Assembly: GCA_004762155.1 (NCBI GenBank)
Contig: SIHP01000003.1
Location: forward strand, 62,001-126,000
Length of the DNA: 64,000 bases
Reading direction: 5' to 3'
Source: Flavobacteriaceae bacterium
GTDB taxonomy: Bacteria > Bacteroidota > Bacteroidia > Flavobacteriales > Flavobacteriaceae
In this document: positions 63,363 to 64,000 of the stretch, in pieces
Numbering within the stretch: the first letter of the stretch is position 1
How the letters are laid out: each line of letters starts with the position of its first letter
Translations under genes and position numbers: made by a program
Notes under the pieces: generated by a model
Told to the model about the DNA's origin: nothing
What the model saw: the letters and a program-made list of their open reading frames with translations, nothing else
The model's database searches: none

Positions 63363-64000
63363 CTAATTGATTAATACCTTTTTTGTTATCTTATTTCCGT
63401 TTGTTTCATCAATAAAACGAACAACATAAACACCTTTTAAATTAGTGTTTTCTGATTTTCTTCCTAATAAATCATAAATAGAGAATGAAATATTTTCTGA
63501 TAATACATTTATTTGCTGATTTTGAATTGAATATAAAATTTCTTCAAAAGTAATATCGTTTGTACTTAATGAAGCATCTGAATATTCGTATAGACGAACA
63601 ACTCCATCATTATAATTTCCAGCATATGCTCCTACTGCAAGTGTACTTCCGTTATTTGCTAAGCTTATAGCTGAACTTGAGTATTCATAGTCAGCGCTAC
63701 CAACCATGTCATCACCTTGTTGAGTCCAAGTATCATTTACTTTAGAATACACACGTGAAGTACCAATATAATTTCCAGATTGACTTGCTCCAACAGCAAA
63801 TGTAGTAGCATCTGCAGCTAATGAAACAGCATAACCAAAACGTTCGAATGTATTTTCCTCAGCATCTATTTGAATTTCTTTATTCCAGTTATTTTCTGAA
63901 TAGTTGTACAAACGCGCAGTTCCATTAGAATTATGACTATATGCTCCAATTAATAGAGAAGTTCCATCAGCATTTATACTAATAGCAAAACCAGAAAAAT
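63363..64000 (-). CDS. Type IX-secreted protein with repeat domain (C-terminal part)
   Basis: The frame is open to the right edge, so only the last 212 codons are visible; the start lies outside. Before the end there are repeats of about 45-55 residues of the form FGYAVSLAADATTFAVGA and SAISLANNGSTLAVGAYAG (also FAISINADGTSLLIGAYS), like FG-GAP or beta-propeller blades. A C-terminal type IX sorting domain follows (about the last 70 residues): INVLSENISFSIYDLLGRK, then GVYVVRFIDE and KKVLIN. The protein should be exported by type IX secretion to the surface. Confidence 0.88.
   Translation of the reverse strand, partial: FSGFAISINADGTSLLIGAYSHNSNGTARLYNYSENNWNKEIQIDAEENTFERFGYAVSLAADATTFAVGASQSGNYIGTSRVYSKVNDTWTQQGDDMVGSADYEYSSSAISLANNGSTLAVGAYAGNYNDGVVRLYEYSDASLSTNDITFEEILYSIQNQQINVLSENISFSIYDLLGRKSENTNLKGVYVVRFIDETNGNKITKKVLIN

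Overview
The window is AT-rich, gene-dense chromosomal DNA from a member of the Bacteroidota, most likely the family Flavobacteriaceae (Polaribacter/Tenacibaculum-like). The evidence is the gene content and order (tpx-dgkA-ftsK-lolA-lptG-ribB; bamD-rpoZ-coaBC-DUF4835-recN-fabI), a C-terminal type IX secretion sorting domain, signal peptides ending in AQ or SQ, and promoters of the Bacteroidota form TTTG-N19-TAnnTTTG. I see no rRNA, tRNA, CRISPR array, insertion sequence or prophage. The species cannot be fixed from the sequence alone.

Layout. 1-3728 (minus strand): a partial surface-protein gene, small accessory genes (GNAT, DinB, SRPBCC), a Crp/Fnr regulator, and a compact ABC ATPase with a 93-residue membrane partner. 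4180-6732 (plus): an unusual four-domain protein with two cyclic-nucleotide-binding-like domains, a PlsC-like acyltransferase and an SGNH hydrolase. 6780-15817 (minus): two tandem membrane-anchored AraC-type regulators, then a housekeeping block of ribB, lptF/G, lolA, ftsK, dgkA and tpx. 15902-19445: a MATE exporter, a small acidic protein, a nine-helix membrane protein and an SRPBCC-GyrI fusion. 19732-31508: a TIM-barrel lipoprotein, mutS2 divergent from ung, two envelope proteins, a glycosyltransferase/metallophosphoesterase pair, and secA. 31623-36299: a DUF2795 protein, cobalamin adenosyltransferase, thioesterase, dnaA, a low-molecular-weight phosphatase, an RsmI-like methyltransferase, and a lysozyme-like gene that appears to begin at an ATT codon. 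36576-41985: dapF-GNAT-mltG, htrA and a long-form GAPDH. 42109-53780: mostly accessory genes (DUF1842, DinB, DUF748, a vWA lipoprotein with a membrane partner, a WYL regulator with its likely target, a phytase-like lipoprotein) plus ligA. 53873-63310 (plus): dapA, ferritin, then a long run of genes from bamD to a glycosyltransferase. The window closes inside a minus-strand gene for a type IX-secreted repeat protein.

How the genes work together. Many serve the cell envelope: LolA, BamD and LptF/G in outer-membrane biogenesis, SecA in export, MltG and the lysozyme-like protein in peptidoglycan, DapA and DapF in lysine/diaminopimelate synthesis, DgkA, FabI and the PlsC-SGNH fusion in lipids. A second group maintains DNA (DnaA, FtsK, LigA, RecN, MutS2, Ung). 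The accessory genes sit in short units with strong hairpin terminators and, in several cases, palindromic candidate operators. Three kinds of intergenic repeat-like element occur.

Most noteworthy: the CNBD-CNBD-PlsC-SGNH fusion; the ATT-start lysozyme-like gene; a perfect palindrome upstream of the effector-binding gene next to a WYL regulator; RibB with a dead cyclohydrolase domain; a CoaBC whose decarboxylase motifs depart from the classical residues; and an unassigned vWA-lipoprotein/membrane-protein pair.
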